This document shows positions 6,749-13,976 of a DNA stretch of 19,408 nt, piece by piece. The translations under genes were made by a program, and so were the position numbers. Source of the stretch: Treponema sp. UBA7570 (lineage in GTDB: Bacteria > Spirochaetota > Spirochaetia > Treponematales > Treponemataceae). Within the stretch, counting starts at the first letter, position 1. Every line of letters starts with the position of its first letter. The notes below the pieces were generated by a model that was not told the origin of the DNA, did no database searches, and worked only from the letters and a program-made list of their open reading frames with translations. The stretch spans positions 21,205 to 40,612 of the forward strand of contig DLLE01000037.1 in the NCBI GenBank assembly GCA_002477955.1, read 5' to 3'.

Positions 6749-6786
6749 AAAAAATGGGCAGCCCGGCAACAAGTTGCCGTCGGGCT
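6749..6786 (-). terminator. Rho-independent terminator of the riboflavin operon
   Basis: On the minus strand AGCCC...GGCAAC pairs with GTTGCC-GGGCT (6786-6760, with a 3-nt bulge), followed after five bases by TTTTTT (6754-6749). It lies about 80 nt beyond the ribH stop. In the plus direction the hairpin has only TTT after it, so it is a weak terminator for the isochorismatase-like gene. Confidence 0.6.
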
Positions 6787-6789
6787 TTG

Positions 6790-6866
6790 CGCAGTTCCGG
6801 CTTTCGCCTTCATTGCCGGCGACTTTGCCGCCGGCAACGCTGCGCGCTGCTCCAATCCCTGCCGCA
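6790..6866. repeat. GC-rich intergenic palindromic element, copy 1
   Basis: A GC-rich block in an AT-rich context, with a perfect 9-bp hairpin ttgccggcg/cgccggcaa (6813-6821/6829-6837, 7-nt loop). Its minus strand contains GGCGGCAAAGTCGCC, which matches GGCGGCAAAGCCGTC at 7430-7444 at 13 of 15 positions. It lies in the 3' region of the riboflavin operon and has no coding potential that I trust. Confidence 0.5.
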
Positions 6867-6868
6867 AA

Positions 6869-7333
6869 CTAAATTTTCTTAAAAAGATTTATCATTTCAA
6901 GAGCGCCCAGTGCGCAGTCATAGCCTTTATTTCCGGCTTTTGTGCCTGCACGTTCAATCGCCTGCTGAATCGTATCTGTTGTTAAAATTCCAAACATTAC
7001 CGGCAAGCCTGTATTGAGAGAAACCTGGGCAATGCCTTTTGAAACTTCTGCGCAAACATAGTCGTAATGGCTCGTTGCTCCGCGGATTACCGCGCCAAGG
7101 CAGATTATTGCGTCATATTTTTTGCTTTCTGCAAGGTGTTTTGCCGCTACAGGAATTTCAAAACTTCCTGGAACCCAGCACAAGTCAATGTTTTCTTCTT
7201 TTACATCGTGGCGTAAAAGTCCGTCGCGCGCGCCTTCAATCAATTTGCTTACAATAAATTCATTAAAGCGGGCTGCAACAATCGCAATTTTTGGATTTCC
7301 TTCAGAAACCAGTTTTCCTTCTAAAATATTCAT
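6869..7333 (-). CDS. ribH: 6,7-dimethyl-8-ribityllumazine synthase
   Basis: Condenses 5-amino-6-ribitylaminouracil with 3,4-dihydroxy-2-butanone-4-phosphate to the lumazine precursor of riboflavin, usually as pentamers or 60-meric capsids. Family marks: AIVAARFNEFIV near the N-terminus, WVPGSFEIP, and GAVIRGATSHYDYV with the catalytic His of the SHYDYV segment. I chose the ATG at 7333 rather than the one at 7345: GGAG (7343-7340) sits 6 nt upstream of 7333 and overlaps the earlier ATG. The resulting 154 aa is the typical family length. It is the last gene of the rib cluster, separated from ribBA by a GC-rich element, and is followed by a terminator. Confidence 0.95.
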   Translation of the reverse strand: MNILEGKLVSEGNPKIAIVAARFNEFIVSKLIEGARDGLLRHDVKEENIDLCWVPGSFEIPVAAKHLAESKKYDAIICLGAVIRGATSHYDYVCAEVSKGIAQVSLNTGLPVMFGILTTDTIQQAIERAGTKAGNKGYDCALGALEMINLFKKI

Positions 7334-7375
7334 TTTGTTCTCCATAAAAAAATATGTTATTTAAACGGGCAATTC

Positions 7376-7456
7376 CCGCGTTAGGGGGGTGGAGCCATGC
7401 CAAAGGCAGTGCGCAAGCACCGCGCGTTTGGCGGCAAAGCCGTCAAAGGAACGCCC
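7376..7456. repeat. GC-rich intergenic element, copy 2
   Basis: It fills most of the 137-bp gap between ribBA and ribH. The plus strand carries a run of G (7384-7389), a gcc-rich middle, ggcggcaaagccgtc (7430-7444) and then a T-run (7456-7462). It shares the ggcggcaaag core with the element at 6790-6866, in opposite orientation. It could be a mobile small repeat or an RNA-processing or attenuation site within the operon; nothing here resembles an FMN riboswitch. Confidence 0.45.
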
Positions 7457-7470
7457 TTTTTTTGTATCAA

Positions 7471-8673
7471 TTACAGAAAATGTCCCATCCGCACGCGTTT
7501 TGTTGTCAAATACTGAATATCCTGTGGCCTTGTCGGAACCGTCAAAGGAATACGCTCTGTAATTTCGATTCCTGTGTCTGCGCCGTTTATCTGGTTTATT
7601 TTGTCAGGATTGTTTGTCAAAAGGCGGATTTTTTTGATTCCAAGCTCCTTGAGCATCTGGATTCCGCAGTTATAATCGCGTGCGTCTGCCGGAAGTCCGA
7701 GAGCCAGATTTGCATCGACTGTGTCCATTCCGCGGTCTTGAAGCGCATACGCTTTTATTTTGTTTAAAAGCCCGATTCCGCGTCCTTCCTGACGGAGATA
7801 CAAAAGAACTCCGCGGCCTTCTTCTGCAATTTTTTCCATTGCCGCAGAAAACTGATCGCCGCAGTCGCATTTTAAGGAGCCGAAAGTATCTCCTGTTAGA
7901 CATTCGCTGTGAACGCGGCACAAAATGCTGTCTTTGCCGTTTACATTTCCCATTATGAGCGCGGCGTGCTCTGCCCCTGTGATTTTGTCTAAAAATCCGA
8001 CGAGCTTAAAATTGCCCCATTTTGTCGGAAGCTTTGCTTCGGCAACTTTTTCCACGATTTTTTCGTGAGTTTTTCTGTATTTTATGAGCTGTTCAATCGT
8101 AACAAGCTTTAGATTCCATTCCGCTGCCATTTTTTTGAGCTCTGAAAGACGCGCCATGTGTCCGTCGCCGCTCATAATTTCGCAGCAAAGTCCTGCCTGT
8201 GTCAAACCAGCAAGCCTGCAAAAATCAACTGTTGCTTCTGTGTGTCCTGTCCGTTCAAAAACTCCGCCTTCCTTTGCAACAAGCGGAAACATATGGCCTG
8301 GACGGCGGAAATCATCAGGCTTTGAAGTTTTGTCGGCAACTGCCATTGCTGTAATAGAACGGTCAAAAGCGCTGATTCCTGTCGAAGTGTTTATATGGTC
8401 GATACTGACGGTGAATGCGGTTTCGTGGTTGTCCGTATTGTCCGCAACCATCTGCCCAAAACCAAGATTTTTTGCAATCTGACGGCTTATTGGCATACAG
8501 ATAAGGCCTTTTGCCTTTGACGCCATAAAATTTAAAATTTCCGGAGTTGCAAATTCGGCGGCACAAATTAAATCGCCTTCGTTTTCGCGGTCTTCGGCAT
8601 CCGTAACCATAATCATTTTGCCGGCCTTTAAGTCTGCCAGAGCGTCTTCTATTTTATTGATTCCTTCTGTCAT
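7471..8673 (-). CDS. ribBA: Bifunctional DHBP synthase / GTP cyclohydrolase II
   Basis: Supplies both riboflavin building blocks: the N-terminal half makes 3,4-dihydroxy-2-butanone-4-phosphate from ribulose-5-phosphate, and the C-terminal half opens GTP to diaminopyrimidine. RibB marks are DRENEGD (residues 28-34, acidic metal ligands) and RTGHTEA (141-147). RibA marks are the zinc site C258, C269, C271 in the ECLTGDTFGSLKCDC segment, then RQEGRGIGL (294-302). Both halves look intact, and 400 aa is normal for the fusion. AGGAG lies 6-7 nt upstream of the start (plus-strand ctcct, 8680-8684). It begins 25 nt after ribE. Confidence 0.96.
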   Translation of the reverse strand: MTEGINKIEDALADLKAGKMIMVTDAEDRENEGDLICAAEFATPEILNFMASKAKGLICMPISRQIAKNLGFGQMVADNTDNHETAFTVSIDHINTSTGISAFDRSITAMAVADKTSKPDDFRRPGHMFPLVAKEGGVFERTGHTEATVDFCRLAGLTQAGLCCEIMSGDGHMARLSELKKMAAEWNLKLVTIEQLIKYRKTHEKIVEKVAEAKLPTKWGNFKLVGFLDKITGAEHAALIMGNVNGKDSILCRVHSECLTGDTFGSLKCDCGDQFSAAMEKIAEEGRGVLLYLRQEGRGIGLLNKIKAYALQDRGMDTVDANLALGLPADARDYNCGIQMLKELGIKKIRLLTNNPDKINQINGADTGIEITERIPLTVPTRPQDIQYLTTKRVRMGHFL

Positions 8674-8698
8674 TTTTTTCTCCTGTAAAAAGTCAAGC

Positions 8699-9367
8699 TT
8701 AATGAAAACTCGTAAAACTTGTCATAAAATTTTCGAGCGATTTTTCTTCATTGTCTGCGTTTTTAGAATTTTTATAATTTACAAAATGCTCAATATATTT
8801 TCCTACAAGATCACATTCAATATTCACGTAAGAGCCGTTTTGCATTTTGCTTAAAGTTGTGTTTTTCCATGTATGCGGAATTACGGCAACGCTAAAAACA
8901 GTCTCGCTTTCTCCGTAATTTACGCTTGCAACAGTCAGGCTTATTCCATCAACACAAACTGAACCTTTTTCGATTATGAATTTTCCAATTTCCGCCGAAA
9001 CCGCAATTTTTATGTTTACGGCGTTTTGCTCGTTTTGAGAAGAAAGAAAGATTCCTGTTCCGTCAATGTGTCCGCTTACAATATGTCCTCCAAAACGTCC
9101 GTCTGCCTTCATTGCGCGTTCAAGATTTACTTCGCAGCCTGATTTTAAGCTGCCGAGGCTTGTCCGTCTAAAACTTTCTGGAGTAACGTCGGCTGTAAAA
9201 CTGTCCGAGTTTTTTGAAGCTACTGTCAGACAAGTTCCGTTTACGGCAACGCTTTCGCCCAAAACCAAACAACTGGCAAAAGAACATTTTATGTTCAAAA
9301 TAAGAGAAGAAGAGCTTTTTAAGATTGAATTGACTGTTCCTTTTTCTTCAACAATTCCTGTAAACAT
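8699..9367 (-). CDS. ribE: Riboflavin synthase, alpha subunit
   Basis: Performs the last step: dismutation of two lumazine molecules into riboflavin and the RibH substrate. The N-terminal MFTGIVEEKG is the family signature. Two lumazine-binding barrels are evident as an internal duplication, with VAVNGTCLTV in the first and VCVDGISLTV in the second. The 222 aa include a C-terminal tail slightly longer than usual, rich in Asn, Lys and Glu. It lies 20 nt after ribD and 25 nt before ribBA, an operon arrangement; the ribosome-binding site is weak, so translational coupling to ribD is possible. Confidence 0.95.
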   Translation of the reverse strand: MFTGIVEEKGTVNSILKSSSSLILNIKCSFASCLVLGESVAVNGTCLTVASKNSDSFTADVTPESFRRTSLGSLKSGCEVNLERAMKADGRFGGHIVSGHIDGTGIFLSSQNEQNAVNIKIAVSAEIGKFIIEKGSVCVDGISLTVASVNYGESETVFSVAVIPHTWKNTTLSKMQNGSYVNIECDLVGKYIEHFVNYKNSKNADNEEKSLENFMTSFTSFH

Positions 9368-9387
9368 TTTGATTCTTGCCCTTTTTT

Positions 9388-10515
9388 TTAATTTTCCAGA
9401 ACATATTTAAGAAGAATATCTTCTCCAAAAGCTTCAATTTGCGGTTTTCCGAGATTTATACATTCTGACGGAAGCTCAATTCCCTTCCCTTTTACCGGGT
9501 TAAAAATCGTGTGCCCGTCGTTTCCAAAAATTTTTGGCGCAATGTAAACCTGCAATTCCTGAACAAGTCCTTTTTCTTCAAAGAAAAAACTTCCGTTCAA
9601 GGTTCCGCCGCTTTCTACCAAAACGGAATCTATTCCCATTTCTCCCAAAATCTTAAGCTGGCTGTAAAGAAGCGAATGATTTTTTTCTGTTTTTGCAGAC
9701 AAGACTTTTACGCCACGGCTTTCCAGAACATCTTTTTTTATAAGCTCAGTTTTGGTCAGTTCAGGCTTGCAAAAAACAATTACTGGAATTTCTTTTGCTG
9801 TCTGAACCAAAGCGCTTTCCGGATTAAGCTTTAAATGGCTGTCTAAAACCACGCGAACCGGCTGTCTGTGCTCCAGACCGTCGTCAAGGCGGACATTGAG
9901 CATTGGATTGTCTTTTTTTGCTGTTCCGATTCCTGTCAAAACCGCCATTACATTTGCGCGGGTCTTGTGCACATTTTTGCGCGCCAACGGGCCTGTAATC
10001 CAGCGGCTTTCGGCTTTTGAAGTTGCCGTCTGTCCGTCTGCCGTCATTGCGTATTTTAAGATTACATAAGGCATCTTGTTTTTTATGTAATGAAAAAATA
10101 CCGGATTCAATTTATCACATTCATTTTTTAAAAAACCAGATACAACTTTAATTCCGGCTGTTTCGAGAATTTTTTTACCTTTGCCGTTTACAAGAGGATT
10201 TGGGTCGCTGCTGCCATAAATTACTTCCGAAATTCCGCTTTCGATAATGGCCTGAGTACAAGGAGGCTGTCTTCCAGTATGGCAACAAGGCTCAAGAGTT
10301 ACATAAATTGAAGCGCCGCGGACATCGACTTTTTTTTCGGCGGCATTTTTTAGAGCGTCGCGTTCGGCATGCAGACTACCGAGTTTATGATGCCATCCTT
10401 CTGCAATAATTTTGCCGTTTTTTACAATCACTGCGCCGACAAGCGGATTGGGATTTGTAAAACCACGGCCTTTTTCTGCAAGAGCAATGGCGCTTTTCAT
10501 ACATTCTTCTTTCAT
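9388..10515 (-). CDS. ribD: Bifunctional pyrimidine deaminase / reductase
   Basis: Carries out the second and third steps of riboflavin synthesis: deamination of the pyrimidine and NADPH-dependent reduction of its ribosyl chain. The deaminase domain (about residues 1-145) has HAE (49-51) and the zinc ligands C77 and C86 in LEPCCHTGRQPPC. The reductase domain (about 146-375) has KYAMTADGQTA and SRWITG. At 375 aa it is complete. The ATG at 10515 is kept because the MKEECMKSAIALA start matches the family N-terminus. A TATAAT (10545-10540, minus) lies upstream without a good -35, so an internal promoter is possible but weak. The flavodiiron gene ends 40 nt upstream. Confidence 0.95.
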   Translation of the reverse strand: MKEECMKSAIALAEKGRGFTNPNPLVGAVIVKNGKIIAEGWHHKLGSLHAERDALKNAAEKKVDVRGASIYVTLEPCCHTGRQPPCTQAIIESGISEVIYGSSDPNPLVNGKGKKILETAGIKVVSGFLKNECDKLNPVFFHYIKNKMPYVILKYAMTADGQTATSKAESRWITGPLARKNVHKTRANVMAVLTGIGTAKKDNPMLNVRLDDGLEHRQPVRVVLDSHLKLNPESALVQTAKEIPVIVFCKPELTKTELIKKDVLESRGVKVLSAKTEKNHSLLYSQLKILGEMGIDSVLVESGGTLNGSFFFEEKGLVQELQVYIAPKIFGNDGHTIFNPVKGKGIELPSECINLGKPQIEAFGEDILLKYVLEN

Positions 10516-10555
10516 TAAAACAGTTTTATATCAAACTAAATTATAATTCAAGAGC

Positions 10556-11716
10556 TTAAATCAATTTTTCAGCAAATTTTTCGAGCTGTTTTTCAACTTC
10601 CTCATTTACGGCTATTTTTATCGTAACCTTTTCTTCCAAAATTTTTATTTCTTTTAACGGCTCAAGCAGTTTTGCCATAGCTTTTGCTGCAAGCGGCGCC
10701 CAGGAACAATTTTCGATAAAAGCAACTGTTCTGTTTTGAAAGTTCCGCTCCGCAAGGTGAGAAATAAATTCGCGCATTTTAGGAAAAACTTCTCCATTGT
10801 AAGTTGTCGAAGCCAAAACAAGTTTTTTATAGCGGAAAGCGTCGGCTACACATTCAAAAATGTCATTTCGCGCAAGGTCTTTTATCAAGACATTCTTGCA
10901 GCCTTTTTCTCTTAAAATTTCTGCAAGTCTTTCGGCTGCCTGCTTTGTATTTCCGTAGACAGAAGTATAAGCGATAAAAATTCCGTCTGTTTCCGCTTCG
11001 TATTTTGACCATGTATCATAATACTTAATATATTTTTCCAGATTTGAATCAAGAACAGGCCCGTGCAAAGGGCAAATTTTTTGGATTTCAAGATTTGCCG
11101 CCTTTTTAAGAACTGCCTGCACATTCGCACCAAATTTCCCGACAATTCCAAAATAATAACGTCTGGCTTCGTCCGTCCAGTCAAGAGAAGAATCCAAAGC
11201 TCCGAATTTTCCAAATCCGTCCGCGCTAAAGAGAATTTTTTCTGTGCTTTCGTAAGTGAACATAACTTCCGGCCAATGCACATTCGGAGCGGCAATAAAA
11301 TTCAAGACATGCTTTCCAAGCTCAACTTTGGAGCCTTCCGAAACTACAATCTGCCGTTCAGAAAAATCCGTGCCGAACATATTTTTCATCATCGAGAACG
11401 CCATTTTTGAAGAAACAATTTTTGAATCCGGATATTTTTTCATAAAAGCGGCAATGTTCGCAGAATGATCCATTTCCATGTGCTGCACAACCAAAAAATC
11501 CGGCTTTTTGCCAGCCAACGCGTTTTCGATATTCTTAAGCCATTCTTCTCCAAAATTTCTATCAACGCTGTCCATAACGGCAATTTTTTCATCAAGGATA
11601 AGATAGGAATTATAAGACATTCCCTCAGGAACAGGAAACTGTCCTTCAAACAAATCGATTTTGTGGTCATTAACACCAACAAACTTAACCGAATCCGAAA
11701 TTTTCATATCTTTCAT
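10556..11716 (-). CDS. Flavodiiron protein (FprA-type O2/NO reductase)
   Basis: Soluble enzyme of anaerobes that reduces O2 to water and/or NO to N2O with a diiron site and FMN. The beta-lactamase-like domain (about 1-245) carries all six expected iron ligands: H79, E81, D83 (in QHMEMDH), H147, D166 and H218. A flavodoxin domain follows (about 246-386, FMN loop TSVYGNT). There is no rubredoxin or NADH-reductase extension, so it is a class A form that needs an external electron donor. The start has AGGAGG 7 nt upstream (plus-strand cctcct, 11724-11729). It sits 40 nt before ribD, tying an FMN enzyme to FMN precursor supply. The preference for O2 or NO cannot be read here. Confidence 0.95.
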   Translation of the reverse strand: MKDMKISDSVKFVGVNDHKIDLFEGQFPVPEGMSYNSYLILDEKIAVMDSVDRNFGEEWLKNIENALAGKKPDFLVVQHMEMDHSANIAAFMKKYPDSKIVSSKMAFSMMKNMFGTDFSERQIVVSEGSKVELGKHVLNFIAAPNVHWPEVMFTYESTEKILFSADGFGKFGALDSSLDWTDEARRYYFGIVGKFGANVQAVLKKAANLEIQKICPLHGPVLDSNLEKYIKYYDTWSKYEAETDGIFIAYTSVYGNTKQAAERLAEILREKGCKNVLIKDLARNDIFECVADAFRYKKLVLASTTYNGEVFPKMREFISHLAERNFQNRTVAFIENCSWAPLAAKAMAKLLEPLKEIKILEEKVTIKIAVNEEVEKQLEKFAEKLI

Positions 11717-11749
11717 GGCACTGCCTCCTATAAAAAACGTGTCAAAACT

Positions 11750-13042
11750 TTAGAGCAAAACTTCGCTTATAACCTTCCCCGACAATTTTTTTACAGTATC
11801 TTTGCTAGCATCAATATCTGTTCCGATTTTCTGGCCAGTTTTAGCGGCAATACTGCAAAAATCATTTTTAAAATCTTCCAGATGAACCGTGTCTGTCAAT
11901 TGCAGCAAAAGCGAAATAAAAAACATAACAATATAAAGAGCGCCGTAAATTCCCATCGCCTCGCTTATTTCCGTTATATGCGAAATTCCAATAATTACTA
12001 GAATAATCCACAAAAATCCGGAAATCGACCTTGCCCCGATCCAAGAAAGAAGAATTATGAGCAAAAGACAAGTCTGGCTGTTTATGTTCAAAACCGGCAC
12101 ATTCCAAACCTCGTTCCCGACAAACATCGAACAAAGCCCGGAAATTGCCCAAATATTTACAATCGCCTGCACAACCGAAAAAAACACCTGTTCCGCCGAG
12201 TCTTTCTTAAAAAAATTATATCTCAAAAGATAAGAAGCATAAATAAAAACCGCCGCAATCGCAGTCAGCATTGTCGCCTGCACAGAAACATCTTTTTCGA
12301 TTTTATGCGTAAAAAACCAAAAATAAGTTTTAGAAACTTCGCTTTTAAAAGTAAGAAACGAAATTATAACCGGCACAAGCATCAAAAAAACGCCTGCAAT
12401 TTCCATCCATCGCTTGCCTTTCTGCGCCGACGACAAATTCTTTCCGAGGAGCTTTTCAAAAAAAGCCGGCTCGCCAAATTTCCTATGCCGGTACGTATCC
12501 ATCGCAATAAAACCAGTCAAAATCAAAAAAAGAACAATTCCAAAACCAGCCATAAAACACAAAGGCCGCCTCAAATCCTGTATTTGCTTTTGTTTTAGAA
12601 TATTTTCCTGAACAGTCTTGTCGTAATGAACCAGCCAATCTCGTTCAGTTCGGTTTTGTTTTTTAAACTCAATTACAAGATTTTCCGTTTTTCTTTCTAT
12701 ATAAATGTCGTCCCTCAAAAATAAATCGCCGTTTTCGCTCTTAAAAAGAATTCTGTATTTAACTCCGGTTTTTAACTGCCATTCTTTTTCGCAAGCAATG
12801 CTCTTTTCGTCAAATTCTTCGCCGTAAAACTCTGCCCTGCGCTGCATTTTTCTTAACGTTCTTTCGAATTTTGACACTGGCAAAAGATTTACACTCTGCT
12901 GAACCGGAGGCTTTTCGCCTTCGATTACAAAAATTGACGTTATTATAGAATTTGTGCCGTTTCTTAAAATCACATCGCTTGCCGCGCTCAAAAAACACAG
13001 ACTAAAAACAGCAGACCAGCAAAAACAAAAAAATCTTTTCAT
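11750..13042 (-). CDS. Unknown polytopic membrane protein with extracytoplasmic N-terminal domain
   Basis: Not recognised. The 430-aa product has a likely signal peptide (residues 1-20, cleavage near SAAS), an exported region (about 22-155, rich in charged residues), then about six or seven membrane helices (near 161-181, 213-232, 257-274, 287-309, 324-354, 366-383) and an amphipathic C-terminal tail. The start is supported by GGAG 7 nt upstream. It is the first gene of a minus-strand run and precedes the flavodiiron gene by 33 nt, so it probably shares the promoter at 13068-13096. Two-stage architecture (exported sensor-like domain plus membrane bundle) suggests sensing or transport, but no function is claimed. 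Confidence 0.75.
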   Translation of the reverse strand: MKRFFCFCWSAVFSLCFLSAASDVILRNGTNSIITSIFVIEGEKPPVQQSVNLLPVSKFERTLRKMQRRAEFYGEEFDEKSIACEKEWQLKTGVKYRILFKSENGDLFLRDDIYIERKTENLVIEFKKQNRTERDWLVHYDKTVQENILKQKQIQDLRRPLCFMAGFGIVLFLILTGFIAMDTYRHRKFGEPAFFEKLLGKNLSSAQKGKRWMEIAGVFLMLVPVIISFLTFKSEVSKTYFWFFTHKIEKDVSVQATMLTAIAAVFIYASYLLRYNFFKKDSAEQVFFSVVQAIVNIWAISGLCSMFVGNEVWNVPVLNINSQTCLLLIILLSWIGARSISGFLWIILVIIGISHITEISEAMGIYGALYIVMFFISLLLQLTDTVHLEDFKNDFCSIAAKTGQKIGTDIDASKDTVKKLSGKVISEVLL

Positions 13043-13067
13043 TCAAACTCCAAAAACCACACATTAA

Positions 13068-13096
13068 ATAATAACCGCGGTTTCAAAAATCATCAA
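13068..13096 (-). promoter_or_regulatory. Promoter of the membrane protein-flavodiiron-rib run
   Basis: On the minus strand: TTGATG (13096-13091), a 17-bp spacer, and TATTAT (13073-13068). The predicted start is near 13061, about 19 nt before the ATG at 13042 and upstream of its GGAG. No FMN riboswitch would fit in this leader. Confidence 0.6.
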
Positions 13097-13197
13097 ATAC
13101 AAACTTGCATGAAGTTCGCTCAATGCAAACAATCTATTTAAACAACCTTTTTTTTCTGTTATTCTGATAGTCCAATTAAAAAGAACAGGAGTTTACA

Positions 13198-13935
13198 ATG
13201 AACTTTGAAAATACACAGGTCTGGGGTTTTGAACACGCAATCCGCGGAATGAGAAATCCCAAAAACAGCTGGGCAAAATCTGACAGCACTTTTAACGGGA
13301 TTCTGGCAAATATCGGTTCCGCCGACTTAAAACTTATGCAGACACTCATAAAAAGCGGCTCAGAACATCGAAAATTTTTGCGCCAGATTTTTGTTTCTGT
13401 AGATATTACCGCTCCAATGTACTGGTGGAGCGAATTTGACACTTACAAAGTTTCGACAGTTGCAAATTCAACAAGCAAAATGCACAAGCTCGCCTCAACG
13501 CCAATCACTTTTGACTGTTTTGAACACGATGATTTTATAAACACCGATTGCGGTTCAACCTTCAAAGACGCTCAATCTGCCTGGCAGTCTTTAATTGAAG
13601 TTCTCGAATCCCTAAGAAACAAATTCAACGAAACAAAAGAAAAAAAATACTGGAAAGAACTGATCCGCCTTCTTCCGGAAAGCTGGCTTCAAAAACGCAC
13701 AGTAACAATGAATTACGAAAATCTTCTCGGAATGTGCTCGAACGGACAAAGACGGCACCACAAACTAAACGAATGGTCGGGAGAAGACAATCCATCTCTC
13801 AAAAATTTCATTTCCTGGGCAAAAACACTTCCATACGCACAGGAACTGCTCTTCCAAAAAACAAGAATGGAAGAACTTGCCGAAGAAAACGTAGGATTAA
13901 AATCGGCCTTAAAAAAACTTGAAGCCAATTCTTAA
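13198..13935 (+). CDS. ThyX-superfamily (Thy1-like) protein, phage-type, non-canonical active site
   Basis: The 245-aa product resembles a ThyX-like family I associate with gut phages and clostridial genomes. Seen: FEHAIRGMRNP near the N-terminus, GSEHRKFLRQIFVSVDITAPMYWW (54-77), VSTVANSTSKMH (85-96), and LLPESWLQKRTVTMNYENL (158-176), which parallels the C-terminal ThyX helix. The hallmark RHR of flavin-dependent thymidylate synthase is T82-Y83-K84 here, so canonical dUMP methylation is uncertain. Residues 220-243 form a likely coiled coil. The ATG has AGGAG at 13187-13191. It stands alone, divergent from the flavodiiron run, with a strong terminator after it and no other phage genes in view. 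Confidence 0.7.
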   Translation: MNFENTQVWGFEHAIRGMRNPKNSWAKSDSTFNGILANIGSADLKLMQTLIKSGSEHRKFLRQIFVSVDITAPMYWWSEFDTYKVSTVANSTSKMHKLASTPITFDCFEHDDFINTDCGSTFKDAQSAWQSLIEVLESLRNKFNETKEKKYWKELIRLLPESWLQKRTVTMNYENLLGMCSNGQRRHHKLNEWSGEDNPSLKNFISWAKTLPYAQELLFQKTRMEELAEENVGLKSALKKLEANS

Positions 13936-13937
13936 CA

Positions 13938-13973
13938 AAAAAACCGGTTTGAAATTTTTCAAACCGGTTTTTT
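13938..13973. terminator. Bidirectional rho-independent terminator
   Basis: A perfect inverted repeat (13938-13954 / 13957-13973, 17-bp arms centred on ccggtttgaaa) with A-run and T-run flanks sits between two convergent stop codons, so it can serve both the ThyX-like gene (+) and the SLBB gene (-). Confidence 0.9.
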
Positions 13974-13976
13974 GTT

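Noticed and set aside
7354..7767. 137-aa plus-strand frame
   Set aside because: It overlaps ribBA antisense and a GC-rich repeat; composition is typical of a shadow frame.
10516..10555. FMN riboswitch before ribD
   Set aside because: The gap is 40 nt and AT-rich; an RFN element needs well over 100 nt with conserved GC-rich helices.
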